Assembly: GCA_003171255.1 (NCBI GenBank)
Contig: PMYK01000009.1
Coordinates: 1-34,890, forward strand
From: Chloroflexota bacterium
GTDB lineage: Bacteria; Chloroflexota; Limnocylindria; Limnocylindrales; CSP1-4
Direction: 5' to 3'
DNA length: 34,890 bases
Part shown: positions 23,894-31,419 of the stretch, one piece after another
How the letters are laid out: the number at the start of each line of letters is the position of its first letter
How positions within the stretch are numbered: position 1 is the stretch's first letter
Position numbers and translations under genes: made by a program
Notes under the pieces: model-generated
Database searches by the model: none
What the model was told of the DNA's origin: nothing
Seen by the model: only the letters and a program-made list of their open reading frames with translations

Positions 23894-24571
23894 ATGACGA
23901 CAATTCGATCGGCCGCCGAGCTTGCCGCCGCAACGGCGATTGCCTCGCGGACCGAGAAGCTCTTCCGGCAGTCCGGTGCGCTCAAGGAAGGCCACTTCCT
24001 GCTCAAGAGCGGCAAGCACTCCGAGCGCTATCTCGAGAAGTTCCTGGTCCTCCAGGACCCGCGGGCCACGAGCGAGCTGTGCGGTTTCTGGGCAGCGAGC
24101 CACCGCAACTCGGACGGGACGCCGATGGTCGATGTCGTGGCCGGCCCGACAACTGGCGGCGTGGTTCTGGCCTTCGAGACCGCCCGCCAGCTCGGCGTGC
24201 GAAGCATCTTCGCCGAGGAGGTCAAGGACCCGGACGGAACGTCGCGGCGCGAGTTCCGGCGCGGCTTCACCATCGCCTCGGGCGAGCGGGTGCTGCTCGT
24301 CGACGACATCCTCACCACGGGCGGTTCGCTGCTGGCCATGCTGCCCGCCGTGGAGGCCTTCGGCGGCGAGATCGTCACCTGCGCCGTCCTGGCCGATCGC
24401 TCCGGCGGCCTGGCCTCGCTCAGCTCGCCACGGACTCAGCGCAACTACCCGCTGCGCGCCCTGTGGCAGCTCCAGCTGCCGACCTACGATCCGGGCCCCG
24501 AGACTTGCCCGGCCTGCGCAGCCGGAGTCCCGCTCCACGCCCCGGGCAGCACAGGGACCGCGGCCGGGTAG
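23894..24571 (+). CDS. pyrE: Orotate phosphoribosyltransferase
   Basis: Joins orotate and PRPP to OMP. Of its 225 residues: HFLLKSGKHSERYLEKF, VVAGPTTGGVVLAFE, FAEEVKDPDG, FRRGFTIASGERVLLVDDIL with TTGGS (PRPP loop about 132-145). GGGAGG lies 6-7 nt before ATG 23894, 31 nt after pyrD. The C-terminal tail contains CPACAAGVPLHAPGS, a CxxC pair that is common in long bacterial OPRTs of this type. Last gene of the operon; pyrF, which should use its product, is not in the window. A tRNA-Arg-like 3' end starts 6 nt after the stop. Confidence 0.96.
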   Translation: MTTIRSAAELAAATAIASRTEKLFRQSGALKEGHFLLKSGKHSERYLEKFLVLQDPRATSELCGFWAASHRNSDGTPMVDVVAGPTTGGVVLAFETARQLGVRSIFAEEVKDPDGTSRREFRRGFTIASGERVLLVDDILTTGGSLLAMLPAVEAFGGEIVTCAVLADRSGGLASLSSPRTQRNYPLRALWQLQLPTYDPGPETCPACAAGVPLHAPGSTGTAAG

Positions 24572-24576
24572 ATTGT

Positions 24577-24604
24577 CGGGGCTCGAATCCCTCCGGGCGC
24601 GCCA
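24577..24604 (+). other. tRNA-Arg 3'-end remnant, possible attachment site
   Basis: The bases form a tRNA T-arm plus acceptor 3' strand: CGGGG, loop CTCGAAT, CCCTC, then CGGGCGC, discriminator G and CCA. Many bacterial tRNA-Arg genes (acceptor 5' GCGCCCG) end this way. The 49-65 pair is broken and T54 is C. No D-arm, anticodon arm or 5' acceptor strand exists upstream, where pyrE is coding. It fits a tRNA 3' fragment left by integration or decay. A weaker T-arm-like hairpin (GCCGG-TTTCGAAC-CCGGC) occurs at 24647-24664. Confidence 0.45.
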
Positions 24605-24714
24605 CTTCCTGAGTCCCCGGACGTGTCAGCTGCGCACCGAGCTCCGGCCGGTTTCGAACCCGGCGGCTTCCATGACGTCCTCTTCGGAAACGCCCAGCGC
24701 GTCCAGATGCCGAT

Positions 24715-25107
24715 GTGCTCGTCGATCGATGGCCACTCGGCGTACGTTCCGAAACCGCCAAGACGCCAGGTGCCGCTGATGCTCCCACAGACGGCTACGC
24801 TTTGGGCGATCCCGCGCGTACACCCGTCAGCGAGGTGTTGCTCGAGAAGGCGCGCCAGGAGATCGGCCTCGGATTGGGCCACGCGCTCGAAGCGCGACCG
24901 ATCCGTATCTCCATCGTTGTCGCGGTGCTCGGCCTCACGCTCCTGTTGGGAGCGGGAGTGGTGGCGGAGAGTGGCCAGCCGGCAGTAGCGGGTGCCGGTC
25001 CTCTCGTCGGGGAAACGATCCAAGGGCCGCTGAAAGCCGCGAACAAGCCCAATCCCAAGACACCCTCCACCAAGCAGATACCGCCAGGTCAGCTCAAAAA
25101 GCCCTAG
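24715..25107 (+). CDS. Hypothetical small membrane protein
   Basis: 130 residues at most, not recognised. The later part looks genuine: an amphipathic helix EVLLEKARQEIGLGLGHALE, then one transmembrane helix IRISIVVAVLGLTLLLGAGVV, then a Pro/Lys-rich tail (PNPKTPSTKQIPPGQLKKP). The first 30-35 residues are unconvincing, and the true start may be TTG near 24802 or another codon. No ribosome-binding site stands out. Other frames here on both strands are less protein-like. It is convergent with the beta-CASP ribonuclease. If the first part is not coding, 24605-24800 holds only the tRNA-like scraps. Confidence 0.4.
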   Translation: MLVDRWPLGVRSETAKTPGAADAPTDGYALGDPARTPVSEVLLEKARQEIGLGLGHALEARPIRISIVVAVLGLTLLLGAGVVAESGQPAVAGAGPLVGETIQGPLKAANKPNPKTPSTKQIPPGQLKKP

Positions 25108-25203
25108 GCCCCCGACCGACCCGATCGGCCCCACCCGTGGAGCCGGCGAGTCCAGGCCCACGCCGCAGTGCAGAGGGCGTCAGAGGAGGACCGTGGCGCG
25201 TCG

Positions 25204-26925
25204 TCAGTCGAGGACGACCGTCTGGTGCCAGTGCGGGGCCATGGTCGGAAGGCCCAGGGCCTGGATCTTTGGCTCGAGCGCCGCTTGGGCATCGGGATCG
25301 CCGTGGACGATGAAGACCCGCCGCGGGACGCCCGGATCGCCGGCCTTACGACCGGCGATGAAGTTGCCGAGCCAGGCCAGCAACTCGGACTCGTCAGCGT
25401 GGGCTGAGAAGCCGCTGATCGACCGAATGGCACAGCGGACAGGGTACTCTTGGCCGTCCACTCGGGCTGTCTTGACGCCCGCCTGGAGCCGGGCCCCGAG
25501 CGTCGCCTCGCCCTGATAGCCCACGAACAGGATCATCGCCTTTGGGTCGCCGATCAGCGTGCGGAGGTGATTCAGGACGCGCCCGCCGGTGAGCATGCCG
25601 TTCGAGGCAACCAGGACGTATGGGCGTTTCGAGCGCTCGATCGCCTCGGACTGGGCGGCCAGGGGAGTCTCCTTGGCCTCCGGGTAGTCGATCGGGCCTT
25701 CGCCCTTCTTGAGCAACGCCAGCGTATCGGCGTCGTAGTAGTCGGTGTGCTCGCGGTAGATCGTCGAGGCCTTAGACGCCATCGGCGAGTCAAGGAACAG
25801 TTGCACATCAGGAATGCGGCCGGCGTCGAGGAGGTGGCGAAGGGCCCACACGACTTCCTGCGTCCGCCCGATCGCGAACGAGGGAATGAGCAAGACTCCC
25901 TGCGTGGCCTCGATGTCCTTGACGGCCTGCTCGAGCTGGGTCAGCGACTCCTCTTCGGGCTCGTGCTCGCGGCCGCCGTAGGTGGATTCGACCAGGACGT
26001 AGTCGGCCTGGGAGATGATGGCCGGGTCGCGCAGGATCGGCGCGGCGGTTCGGCCGAGGTCACCGGAGAAGATGATCGTTCGAGCCGGGACGTCCTTCTG
26101 GGCGGCGATGCGCAGCTCCACGATCGAGGAGCCGAGGATGTGCCCGGCGTCGTGGAAGACGGCCGTGATGCCCGGTGCCACTTCGAGCGGTGTCTCGTAG
26201 GTGGTCTCGCGGAAATGCGTCAGCGAGGTCTGGGCCTGGGCCAGGTCGTAGACGGGCTCCTCGAGGACCAGGTTCGGGTGGGCCGGGCTGCCGGCCATCG
26301 CGGCGTCGTGGTCCGGGTGGCCTACGGGCGGATAGCCCATGCGCGTCCCGAGGCCTTGCTCGTCGTGGAGGGCCAGCTCGTCGACGCCGGAGGCGATGAC
26401 GTGGCCGTCGGGTGTCAGGTCGCCGGCATGCAGACCGACCGGGGCGCCGATGCTGGCGACCGGGGCGCCGGTGCTGGCGAGAGCGGCGGCGGCCGCCTCC
26501 TCCTGCGCGGCGATCTGCTCCTGAGCCTCGATCTCGGCTTCGTCTCGCTGATCTTCACGAGCAGCCTTGTCCGGGTTCTTGGCGGCCCAGTGGCTGTGCC
26601 GCTTGGCGTACTCCTCCTGGAGCTTGCCCGAGTCGAGCAGCACCAGGGTCGCCAGCTCGATAGTGCCCCGCGTGGCATAGATGGGGCCGTTGAAGCCTTC
26701 GGCCACGAGGTGCGGGATGAGGCCGCAGTGATCGAGATGGGCGTGGGTCAGGACGACCGCGTCCAGCGACGTCGGGTCGTAGGCGAAGGGAACTCGGTTG
26801 CGGACGACCTCGTGCGGACCTCCCTGGAACATGCCGCAGTCGATCAGGACGCGGGCTCGATCGGTGATGAGGAGGAACTGGGAACCGGTGACGGTGTTGG
26901 CAGCGCCGAGGAAGTGGATTTCCAT
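25204..26925 (-). CDS. MBL-fold/beta-CASP ribonuclease
   Basis: 573 residues of the RNA-processing metallo-beta-lactamase family (CPSF-73/YsgA-like), expected to cut RNA in the cytoplasm. MEIHFLGAANTVTGSQFLL opens the fold. Metal motif 2 is H61-A-H-L-D-H66; further metal residues are in DAGHILGSS (about 262), FSGDLGR (289) and GFSAHADE (about 505). The beta-CASP part shows LVESTYGGREH, LIPSFAIGRTQEVVWAL, DSPMASKA, VASNGMLTGGR. An insertion of about 100 residues (120-222), with an Ala/Glu helix and a duplicated GAPVASI piece, makes it longer than the usual 450-470. The frame extends to 27324, but only ATG 26925 starts the fold; its ribosome-binding site is weak. Divergent from the next gene. 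Confidence 0.92.
   Translation of the reverse strand: MEIHFLGAANTVTGSQFLLITDRARVLIDCGMFQGGPHEVVRNRVPFAYDPTSLDAVVLTHAHLDHCGLIPHLVAEGFNGPIYATRGTIELATLVLLDSGKLQEEYAKRHSHWAAKNPDKAAREDQRDEAEIEAQEQIAAQEEAAAAALASTGAPVASIGAPVGLHAGDLTPDGHVIASGVDELALHDEQGLGTRMGYPPVGHPDHDAAMAGSPAHPNLVLEEPVYDLAQAQTSLTHFRETTYETPLEVAPGITAVFHDAGHILGSSIVELRIAAQKDVPARTIIFSGDLGRTAAPILRDPAIISQADYVLVESTYGGREHEPEEESLTQLEQAVKDIEATQGVLLIPSFAIGRTQEVVWALRHLLDAGRIPDVQLFLDSPMASKASTIYREHTDYYDADTLALLKKGEGPIDYPEAKETPLAAQSEAIERSKRPYVLVASNGMLTGGRVLNHLRTLIGDPKAMILFVGYQGEATLGARLQAGVKTARVDGQEYPVRCAIRSISGFSAHADESELLAWLGNFIAGRKAGDPGVPRRVFIVHGDPDAQAALEPKIQALGLPTMAPHWHQTVVLD
26437..26478. repeat. 21-bp tandem duplication within the ribonuclease insertion
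   Basis: GACCGGGGCGCCGATGCTGG plus C (26437-26457) is repeated with one change at 26458-26478. It encodes the repeated A-S-x-G-A-P-V heptad in the non-conserved insertion and stays in frame. Confidence 0.8.
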
Positions 26926-27062
26926 GTGCGAATACTGCCATCCTGGCGGCTCGAGCGCGCGCCGTCCGCGGCGCGGCGGCCTCGAGATAGGTCCAGGCGG
27001 ACATGTGGCGCGTATACGGACCGAGGGAGCCTTTGAAGGGCGCCTGCGCGAAGGGGTGACCG

Positions 27063-28448
27063 ATGGATCGCGACGAGGGTATCGAGGGCGAGTCGGCGAG
27101 ACGGCTGGCTGACAATGGTGTCGAAGCCGAGCCGCTGGGAGCGGCGGTTTCGGGCGACGACGCGGGTCGCCGGCTAACCGGCGCAAAACCTCGCGAGCGT
27201 CGAGTTTCGGCTGTGGCCGGGTTGTCAGCGCTGGTGGTTCTGGCCTGTGCATTGAGCCTGGCCGGCCTGTGGTTGCGCGGCGGATGGTCCGGCGTCGGTC
27301 AGCCGGTCGGGAACGTATCGACACCGCCTGGCGAGAGTGGACTCATCGGTTGCTGGGGCGGCCAGCCCGGCTTCTCGCCGAACCTTCTCGACACAGCGCA
27401 GCCGAGTGCCGAAACGGTCGACACTCCGCCGGCCGCAGCTCTCCGGGCGCTGCTCGCCAGCCCGTACTCGGGCATGCCGACCGCAGGGTGGATACTCGTG
27501 TCCGAGTCGTCGAGCCAGACCGTCTTCATTCACGCGGGTACGATGGCGGATGGGAACGTCGAGGTGACCGTGGTGCCAGGGGCGCCCGGACCCGGCGGCT
27601 TCGGCGCCGATGGATGGAGTGCCGGCGGCTACGGCAGCTGCATGCTGTACTCGGTTCCGCCGACTGGCTATAGCGTGGCAACGTGGACGCTCGATCCCGC
27701 GGCGCCGTACGCGGCGGGCGGGACCGAACTCCACATCCTGGTCACCGAGATGGCCTGCCACAGCTTCGAGACTGCGGACGGCCGTATCGCACCGAACGTC
27801 GAGTACCGCAATGACACCGTGGTCGTCACGCTCGCGGTTCGATCGCTCGAAGGGGCTCAGGCCTGCCCGGGGACGGCTCCGACGCCCTACGTGCTGCACC
27901 TCGACCAGCCAGTCGGCGGCCGAAACCTCGTCGACGGCGGCCCGTGGCCCGTCCAGACGATCGCGGCCGGCGGTCAGGTGGTGATCCCGCCCACGCCGAC
28001 GCCGGAACCAAGCAACTGGCACATGCCAATGGATTGCACCGGAGAAGCCGACGGCGCAGGCTCATTCAAGGCCGCGTCGATGAGCGCGACTTTCGACGTC
28101 TACTGTGCGGCGCTGCCGGCCGGCTGGCAGCGTCAGGCGATGACCGGCGATTCTATGGGCAGCAAGGTCGTCACTGCCACCTATCGCGGACCGAACGGGG
28201 AGATCTTCGAGCTGAGCGAAGGCGACCTGTGCGGCGGCCTCCAGAGTGCTTGCGCACCGGGCGGGAGTGACCTGGGCAAGGCGATGTTTGGAGACCGTGA
28301 GGGCCAGCTGGTGGCAGGGCCGTCCGGGGCCGACTACGCGCTCTACGTCGACGCCGGCCAATCGCCGTCCTGGATGGCAACGGGCACGGGCATGAGCCAG
28401 GATACTTTCAAGGCGATCACGGCCGCGGTGATCGTGGTCGGGAAGTGA
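27063..28448 (+). CDS. Membrane-anchored secreted protein, unknown function
   Basis: 461 residues. A short charged cytoplasmic N-terminus precedes one transmembrane helix (AVAGLSALVVLACALSLAGL, about 50-69), and the remaining 390 residues should be outside. The outer part has two regions joined by a Pro/Thr linker (VVIPPTPTPEPSNW). The first ends in CPGTAPTPYVLHLDQPVGGR with VDGG, similar to a C-G-x-x-P-x-x-V-x-L-x-x-P-x-G motif seen in other Gram-positive and Chloroflexota surface proteins. Paired cysteines in both regions (MACHSFE...AQACPG; DLCGGLQSACAPG) could form disulfides. Start ATG 27063 has AAGGGG about 8 nt upstream. No enzyme motif. Probably single-gene, divergent from the ribonuclease. 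Confidence 0.75.
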   Translation: MDRDEGIEGESARRLADNGVEAEPLGAAVSGDDAGRRLTGAKPRERRVSAVAGLSALVVLACALSLAGLWLRGGWSGVGQPVGNVSTPPGESGLIGCWGGQPGFSPNLLDTAQPSAETVDTPPAAALRALLASPYSGMPTAGWILVSESSSQTVFIHAGTMADGNVEVTVVPGAPGPGGFGADGWSAGGYGSCMLYSVPPTGYSVATWTLDPAAPYAAGGTELHILVTEMACHSFETADGRIAPNVEYRNDTVVVTLAVRSLEGAQACPGTAPTPYVLHLDQPVGGRNLVDGGPWPVQTIAAGGQVVIPPTPTPEPSNWHMPMDCTGEADGAGSFKAASMSATFDVYCAALPAGWQRQAMTGDSMGSKVVTATYRGPNGEIFELSEGDLCGGLQSACAPGGSDLGKAMFGDREGQLVAGPSGADYALYVDAGQSPSWMATGTGMSQDTFKAITAAVIVVGK

Positions 28449-28641
28449 TCCGGGACAACGATACGTTCTTCCGCGGCGCGCTGGACTGAGCGTTTGGTAC
28501 GGTCCTGGCGTCGTTGGGCGGTCGCAGGCCGATGGGAGCGCACACCCGTCTGCCGCACCTGGATTGTCGAGACCGTCTACCCTATAGCCGATCGGTCTTG
28601 CCCTTGGGATCAGCTCCCTGTTGCGCCAGGCCGAGTGCCCA

Positions 28642-28671
28642 GCGGGCTCGGGAACCCGCGGAGGCGCCTCC
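28642..28671 (+). promoter_or_regulatory. Hairpin and 12-bp palindrome before the LysM gene
   Basis: GCGGG (28642-28646) pairs with CCCGC (28655-28659). It is followed at once by the perfect palindrome GGAGGCGCCTCC (28660-28671), 4 nt before the GAGAGGA ribosome-binding site of the LysM gene. It may be an operator or an mRNA structure affecting translation. The rest of the 238-bp gap (28449-28686) shows only a weak TATAGC box near 28583. Confidence 0.35.
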
Positions 28672-28686
28672 TCGAGAGGACGAACG

Positions 28687-29442
28687 ATGAATCGCGACAA
28701 AGAGATCGAGGCCGCGCTCAAGCGCCCGCCGGCAACCGAACCGATCGACGCCGAGTCGGTCGATGACAATGACTCCGTCGAGCGCGTCCGCCCGACGCGG
28801 TCGCGTGCCGGCGCCCGCCTGGTGAAGCCTCCGATCGTTCAGCGGCTGCCGCCGCTCCGGGTCCAACCTCCGGGCCAGACGCTTCGTGGTCCGAGCTACC
28901 CGGCCTGGGAGAAGCCGCCGACCCAGTGGGACTATCCGAAGCTGCGCGGTCGCGAAGACCGCCAGACCATAAAGCCGCTCCTGTTCGTCGCCGGCTGCGT
29001 GGCCGTGATCGTCATCTTCCTCGTCGCCTTCCAGGCTCTGACCGGCAGAGGCAGCACGGGCGCCGCGGTCAGCGCGTCGCCGTCGCATTCCGCCGGCGGC
29101 TCGCCGTCGCTCTTCGCCAGCGGCTCTGGGCAGCCGAGCGCGAGTGCGGTCGCATCCGCCCCGCAGGTCACCCCCGGCACGCCGAGGGCATATGGGACAT
29201 TCCAGAAGTACACGGTCCAGGCCGGGGATTCGGTGGCGAAGGTCGCGAAGAAGTTCGGTCTGCAACAATGGGAGCTGTTGGCTGCCAACCCGCAGATCAC
29301 CGACCCCAGCGTTCTCAAACTGAAGTCCACAGTCTTTATCCCGCAGCCCGGGCAGATGGCCTCTCCCCTTCCGGCTGGCGCCTCGGGTCCGGCTGGGGCC
29401 TCGGGCTCCGAGCAGCCGACGGCCACGGTAGTCGCGCCGTAG
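28687..29442 (+). CDS. LysM-domain membrane protein
   Basis: 251 residues. A cytoplasmic Pro/Arg-rich region of about 95 residues, a transmembrane helix (PLLFVAGCVAVIVIFLVAF, about 99-117), a Ser/Ala/Gly-rich linker, then one LysM repeat (YTVQAGDSVAKVAKKFGLQ followed by WELLAANPQI...VFIPQPG, about 176-222) that should bind peptidoglycan, and a Pro/Ala tail. The open frame begins at 28621, but ATG 28687 has GAGAGGA at the right distance. LysM outside and membrane helix inside suggest an envelope-tethering or morphogenesis role; no catalytic domain is present. Convergent with xthA; the 60-bp gap between them has imperfect dyad symmetry. Confidence 0.88.
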   Translation: MNRDKEIEAALKRPPATEPIDAESVDDNDSVERVRPTRSRAGARLVKPPIVQRLPPLRVQPPGQTLRGPSYPAWEKPPTQWDYPKLRGREDRQTIKPLLFVAGCVAVIVIFLVAFQALTGRGSTGAAVSASPSHSAGGSPSLFASGSGQPSASAVASAPQVTPGTPRAYGTFQKYTVQAGDSVAKVAKKFGLQQWELLAANPQITDPSVLKLKSTVFIPQPGQMASPLPAGASGPAGASGSEQPTATVVAP

Positions 29443-29502
29443 CCTGAGTCGGTTCTCGCACGCGGAGCGGGACCGGCGGCTCGACTGATCGCGGCCCCGC
29501 GG

Positions 29503-30336
29503 TCAGTCCGCGAGATCGATGTAGAGCGGGGCGTGGTCGGACGGCAGCTTGCCCTTGCGGGCGTCGCGGTCGATCTCGGCGCCGGTGCAGCGTTCGGCCA
29601 CGGACTTCGTCACGTATAGGTGGTCGATCCGCATGCCCAGGCCCTTGTGGAAGTTTCCGGCGCGGTAATCCCACCAGCTGAACTTGCCCGGCTCGGGGTG
29701 GTGCAGCCGATACGCGTCGACCAGGCCCCAGTCGCGGAGCGCGGCCACGGCGGCTCGTTCGGGCGCCGACACGTGGGTGGCGCCGGCGAAGTCGGCCATG
29801 TCGTAGACGTCCGCGTCCTCGGGCGCGACGTTGAAGTCGCCGCCGATCACGATCTGTTCGCTCGGGTCGCAAGTCTCGCGCAGCCAGCGGGCCAGTCGAT
29901 CGAACCAGGCCAGCTTGGCTCGATAGAAGGGCGTGTCGAGGGCGCGGCCATTCGGGGCGTAGACGCTCACGACGCGAATTCCGCCGCACATCGCCGAGAC
30001 CATTCGGGCCTCGTCGGCCGATGCCTCGGACGCCTCGGCCTCGACCGCTTCGGCTATCGCATCCGATCCGGGCGAGCGGCGCACGGGCCCGTCCCCGAAG
30101 TTGGTGACGGTTTCGGAAAGCCCGATTCGACTGGCGATGGCGACACCGTTCCAGCGGCCTTCGCCATGGTGGACGAGGTGGTAGCCGGCCATGCTGAACG
30201 CCATGTACGGCGCGGTCTCGTCGGCGAACTTGGTCTCCTGCATGAGCAGGACGTCGGGGGATCGCTGGGTGAGCCACTCGTCGACCCGATCCTGGCGAGC
30301 CTTGAGTGAGTTCACGTTCCAGGTCGCGATGCGCAT
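29503..30336 (-). CDS. xthA: Exodeoxyribonuclease III / AP endonuclease
   Basis: Base-excision repair enzyme cutting 5' to abasic sites, with 3' exonuclease activity. Of its 277 residues: MRIATWNVNSLKAR, LLMQETK (metal Glu), GVAIASR, VVSVYAPNGR, IGGDFNVAPED (catalytic Asp-Asn), FSWWDYRAGNFHKG, GMRIDHLYVT and PSDHAPLYID (final Asp-His). All active-site residues are present. An Ala/Glu-rich insertion of about 20 residues (AIAEAVEAEASEASADEARM, about 95-114) interrupts the conserved region and is unusual. The ribosome-binding site AGAGGGAG precedes the ATG, and the upstream ACT-protein gene ends 11 nt before it, so it is the third gene of a minus-strand operon. Confidence 0.95.
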   Translation of the reverse strand: MRIATWNVNSLKARQDRVDEWLTQRSPDVLLMQETKFADETAPYMAFSMAGYHLVHHGEGRWNGVAIASRIGLSETVTNFGDGPVRRSPGSDAIAEAVEAEASEASADEARMVSAMCGGIRVVSVYAPNGRALDTPFYRAKLAWFDRLARWLRETCDPSEQIVIGGDFNVAPEDADVYDMADFAGATHVSAPERAAVAALRDWGLVDAYRLHHPEPGKFSWWDYRAGNFHKGLGMRIDHLYVTKSVAERCTGAEIDRDARKGKLPSDHAPLYIDLAD

Positions 30337-30347
30337 CCGATCTCCCT

Positions 30348-31034
30348 CTAGTAGCGCCGGCCCTTCTGTCGGGCAAAGTCGAACTTGGCCGTGTCGGCGA
30401 TGCCCATGACCGCCATGGTGCCGGCCTGCACGGGATCGGTGACAACAAGGTCGGCCACGTCGGTGACCGTGCCGGCCATGTTCAGCGAGATGACGGGGAT
30501 TCCGACAGCCTGCAGCTCCTGCACCGCTCTGGTGATGTCGCCGCCCATGATCGAGCCGGCCAGCAGAAGGGCGCGGGCCCGATCGAGGTCTGCGACCGCT
30601 CGCACCGCGGCGGCCAGGTTCTCTTCCCCGACGAGCGGGATGGTGTCGACGCTGATCTTCTCGCCCCGGAGGTTGTGGCGATCGGCTTCGCTTACGGCGC
30701 CGAGGACGGCCTGGGCGATCTGGGCCCCGCCGCCGATGACGATGAGCCGCTTGCCGAAGACCTTGTCGAGGGATTTCGTCAGGCGACAGCCGCGGAGTGA
30801 TGTGAGCTGATTGAGGATGCCGATGACCTGCTCCTCGGTCAGGCCTTCGACCTCGAGCTCAACTTCCACGAGCTGGCTGTTCGACTCGTCCTTCCAGCGC
30901 CGGACGGTGCTCAGAGTGCGAAGGGTGCCTCCGGCCGTGCAGACCTGGGCCACGATCTGCTGGATCGTCTCGGGCCGGTCGTCGAAGTCGAGCCGAACGG
31001 CGACGGTCGCGGCGGCGTACTCGGAACGAGCCAT
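30348..31034 (-). CDS. ACT-domain protein of the DUF5612 type
   Basis: 228 residues. The N-terminal ACT-like half (TVAVRLDFDDRPETIQQIVA, about 8-27) is followed by a C-terminal domain with KRLIVIGGGAQIAQAVLGAV, DRHNLRGEKISVDTIPLVGE, LLLAGSIMGGDITRAV, VISLNMAGTVTDVADLVVTD and PVQAGTMAVMGIADTAKF. This matches from memory the DUF5612 family known mainly from archaea; its function is not established, but ACT halves usually bind amino acids and the GGGAQ loop could bind a nucleotide. The open frame starts at 31127, but ATG 31034 lies one base after the stop of the small ACT gene, so they should be coupled. Upstream of xthA. Confidence 0.8.
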   Translation of the reverse strand: MARSEYAAATVAVRLDFDDRPETIQQIVAQVCTAGGTLRTLSTVRRWKDESNSQLVEVELEVEGLTEEQVIGILNQLTSLRGCRLTKSLDKVFGKRLIVIGGGAQIAQAVLGAVSEADRHNLRGEKISVDTIPLVGEENLAAAVRAVADLDRARALLLAGSIMGGDITRAVQELQAVGIPVISLNMAGTVTDVADLVVTDPVQAGTMAVMGIADTAKFDFARQKGRRY

Positions 31035-31035
31035 C

Positions 31036-31317
31036 TCAGCCGACGCCCATGCCGTGATCGGCCAGCCCCTGGGCGACGCGCGGGTGGTCGCCGAGGTCGA
31101 GACCTGCCTCGGGGTCGTGCTCCTCAAAGGCGATGCCCAGGCCGGCGAATGCCTTGCGCGTCCCCTCGGCGTCGCTCGTGGCCAGCATCAGCGCGCCATC
31201 GGTGTCCTCGGCGATGCCGACGATGGCGCTGATGTTGATGCCGCGCTCGCCGATAGCGGCCGCCATCTTCGCCAGGGACCCAGGCTTGTCGCTCAACTCA
31301 ACGGTGAACCAGATCAC
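31036..31317 (-). CDS. Small ACT-domain protein
   Basis: 93 residues, a free-standing ACT domain: MIWFTVELSDKPGSLAKMAA, then AIGERGINISAIVGIAEDTD and AFAGLGIAFEEHD. ACT domains bind small ligands, usually amino acids, as dimers. The last 20 residues are variable. The start is GTG 31317 with an excellent AGGAGGTGAG ribosome-binding site. First gene of the operon ACT - DUF5612 - xthA; a TACCAT -10 candidate lies about 20 nt upstream on the minus strand. Two adjacent ACT proteins may form a heteromeric sensor; this is inference. Confidence 0.85.
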   Translation of the reverse strand: MIWFTVELSDKPGSLAKMAAAIGERGINISAIVGIAEDTDGALMLATSDAEGTRKAFAGLGIAFEEHDPEAGLDLGDHPRVAQGLADHGMGVG

Positions 31318-31406
31318 GCCTCACCTCCTGCGCGGATGGTACCTGCCGCAGCCGTTCACGGGGAGGGGAGTGTGGGGATGCGTGGGCCGGCGAGCCGGCC
31401 AGCCGC

Positions 31407-31412
31407 TAATCT
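31407..31412 (+). promoter_or_regulatory. Candidate -10 box for a leaderless arsC-like transcript
   Basis: TAATCT ends 7 nt before ATG 31420, and no Shine-Dalgarno sequence is present. This fits a leaderless mRNA. No clear -35. Confidence 0.4.
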
Positions 31413-31419
31413 GTCGCCC

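Noticed and set aside
24456-24604. Complete tRNA ending at 24604, using GCGCCCT at 24456 as 5' acceptor
   Set aside because: 149 nt is too long, no D-arm or anticodon arm can be drawn, and the bases code for pyrE. Only the 3' end is tRNA-like.
24626-24823. 65-codon minus-strand ORF containing a helical DALGVSEEDVMEAAG piece
   Set aside because: No ribosome-binding site or family recognised, and it overlaps the T-arm-like hairpin; not enough support as a gene.
25450-27036. 528-codon plus-strand frame opposite the beta-CASP ribonuclease
   Set aside because: Antisense to conserved metal motifs; no recognisable domain and no start signals.
26926-27324. N-terminal extension of the ribonuclease frame by 133 codons
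   Set aside because: Arg/Pro-rich translation before a canonical MEIHFLGAAN fold start; it would overlap the divergent gene and its promoter.
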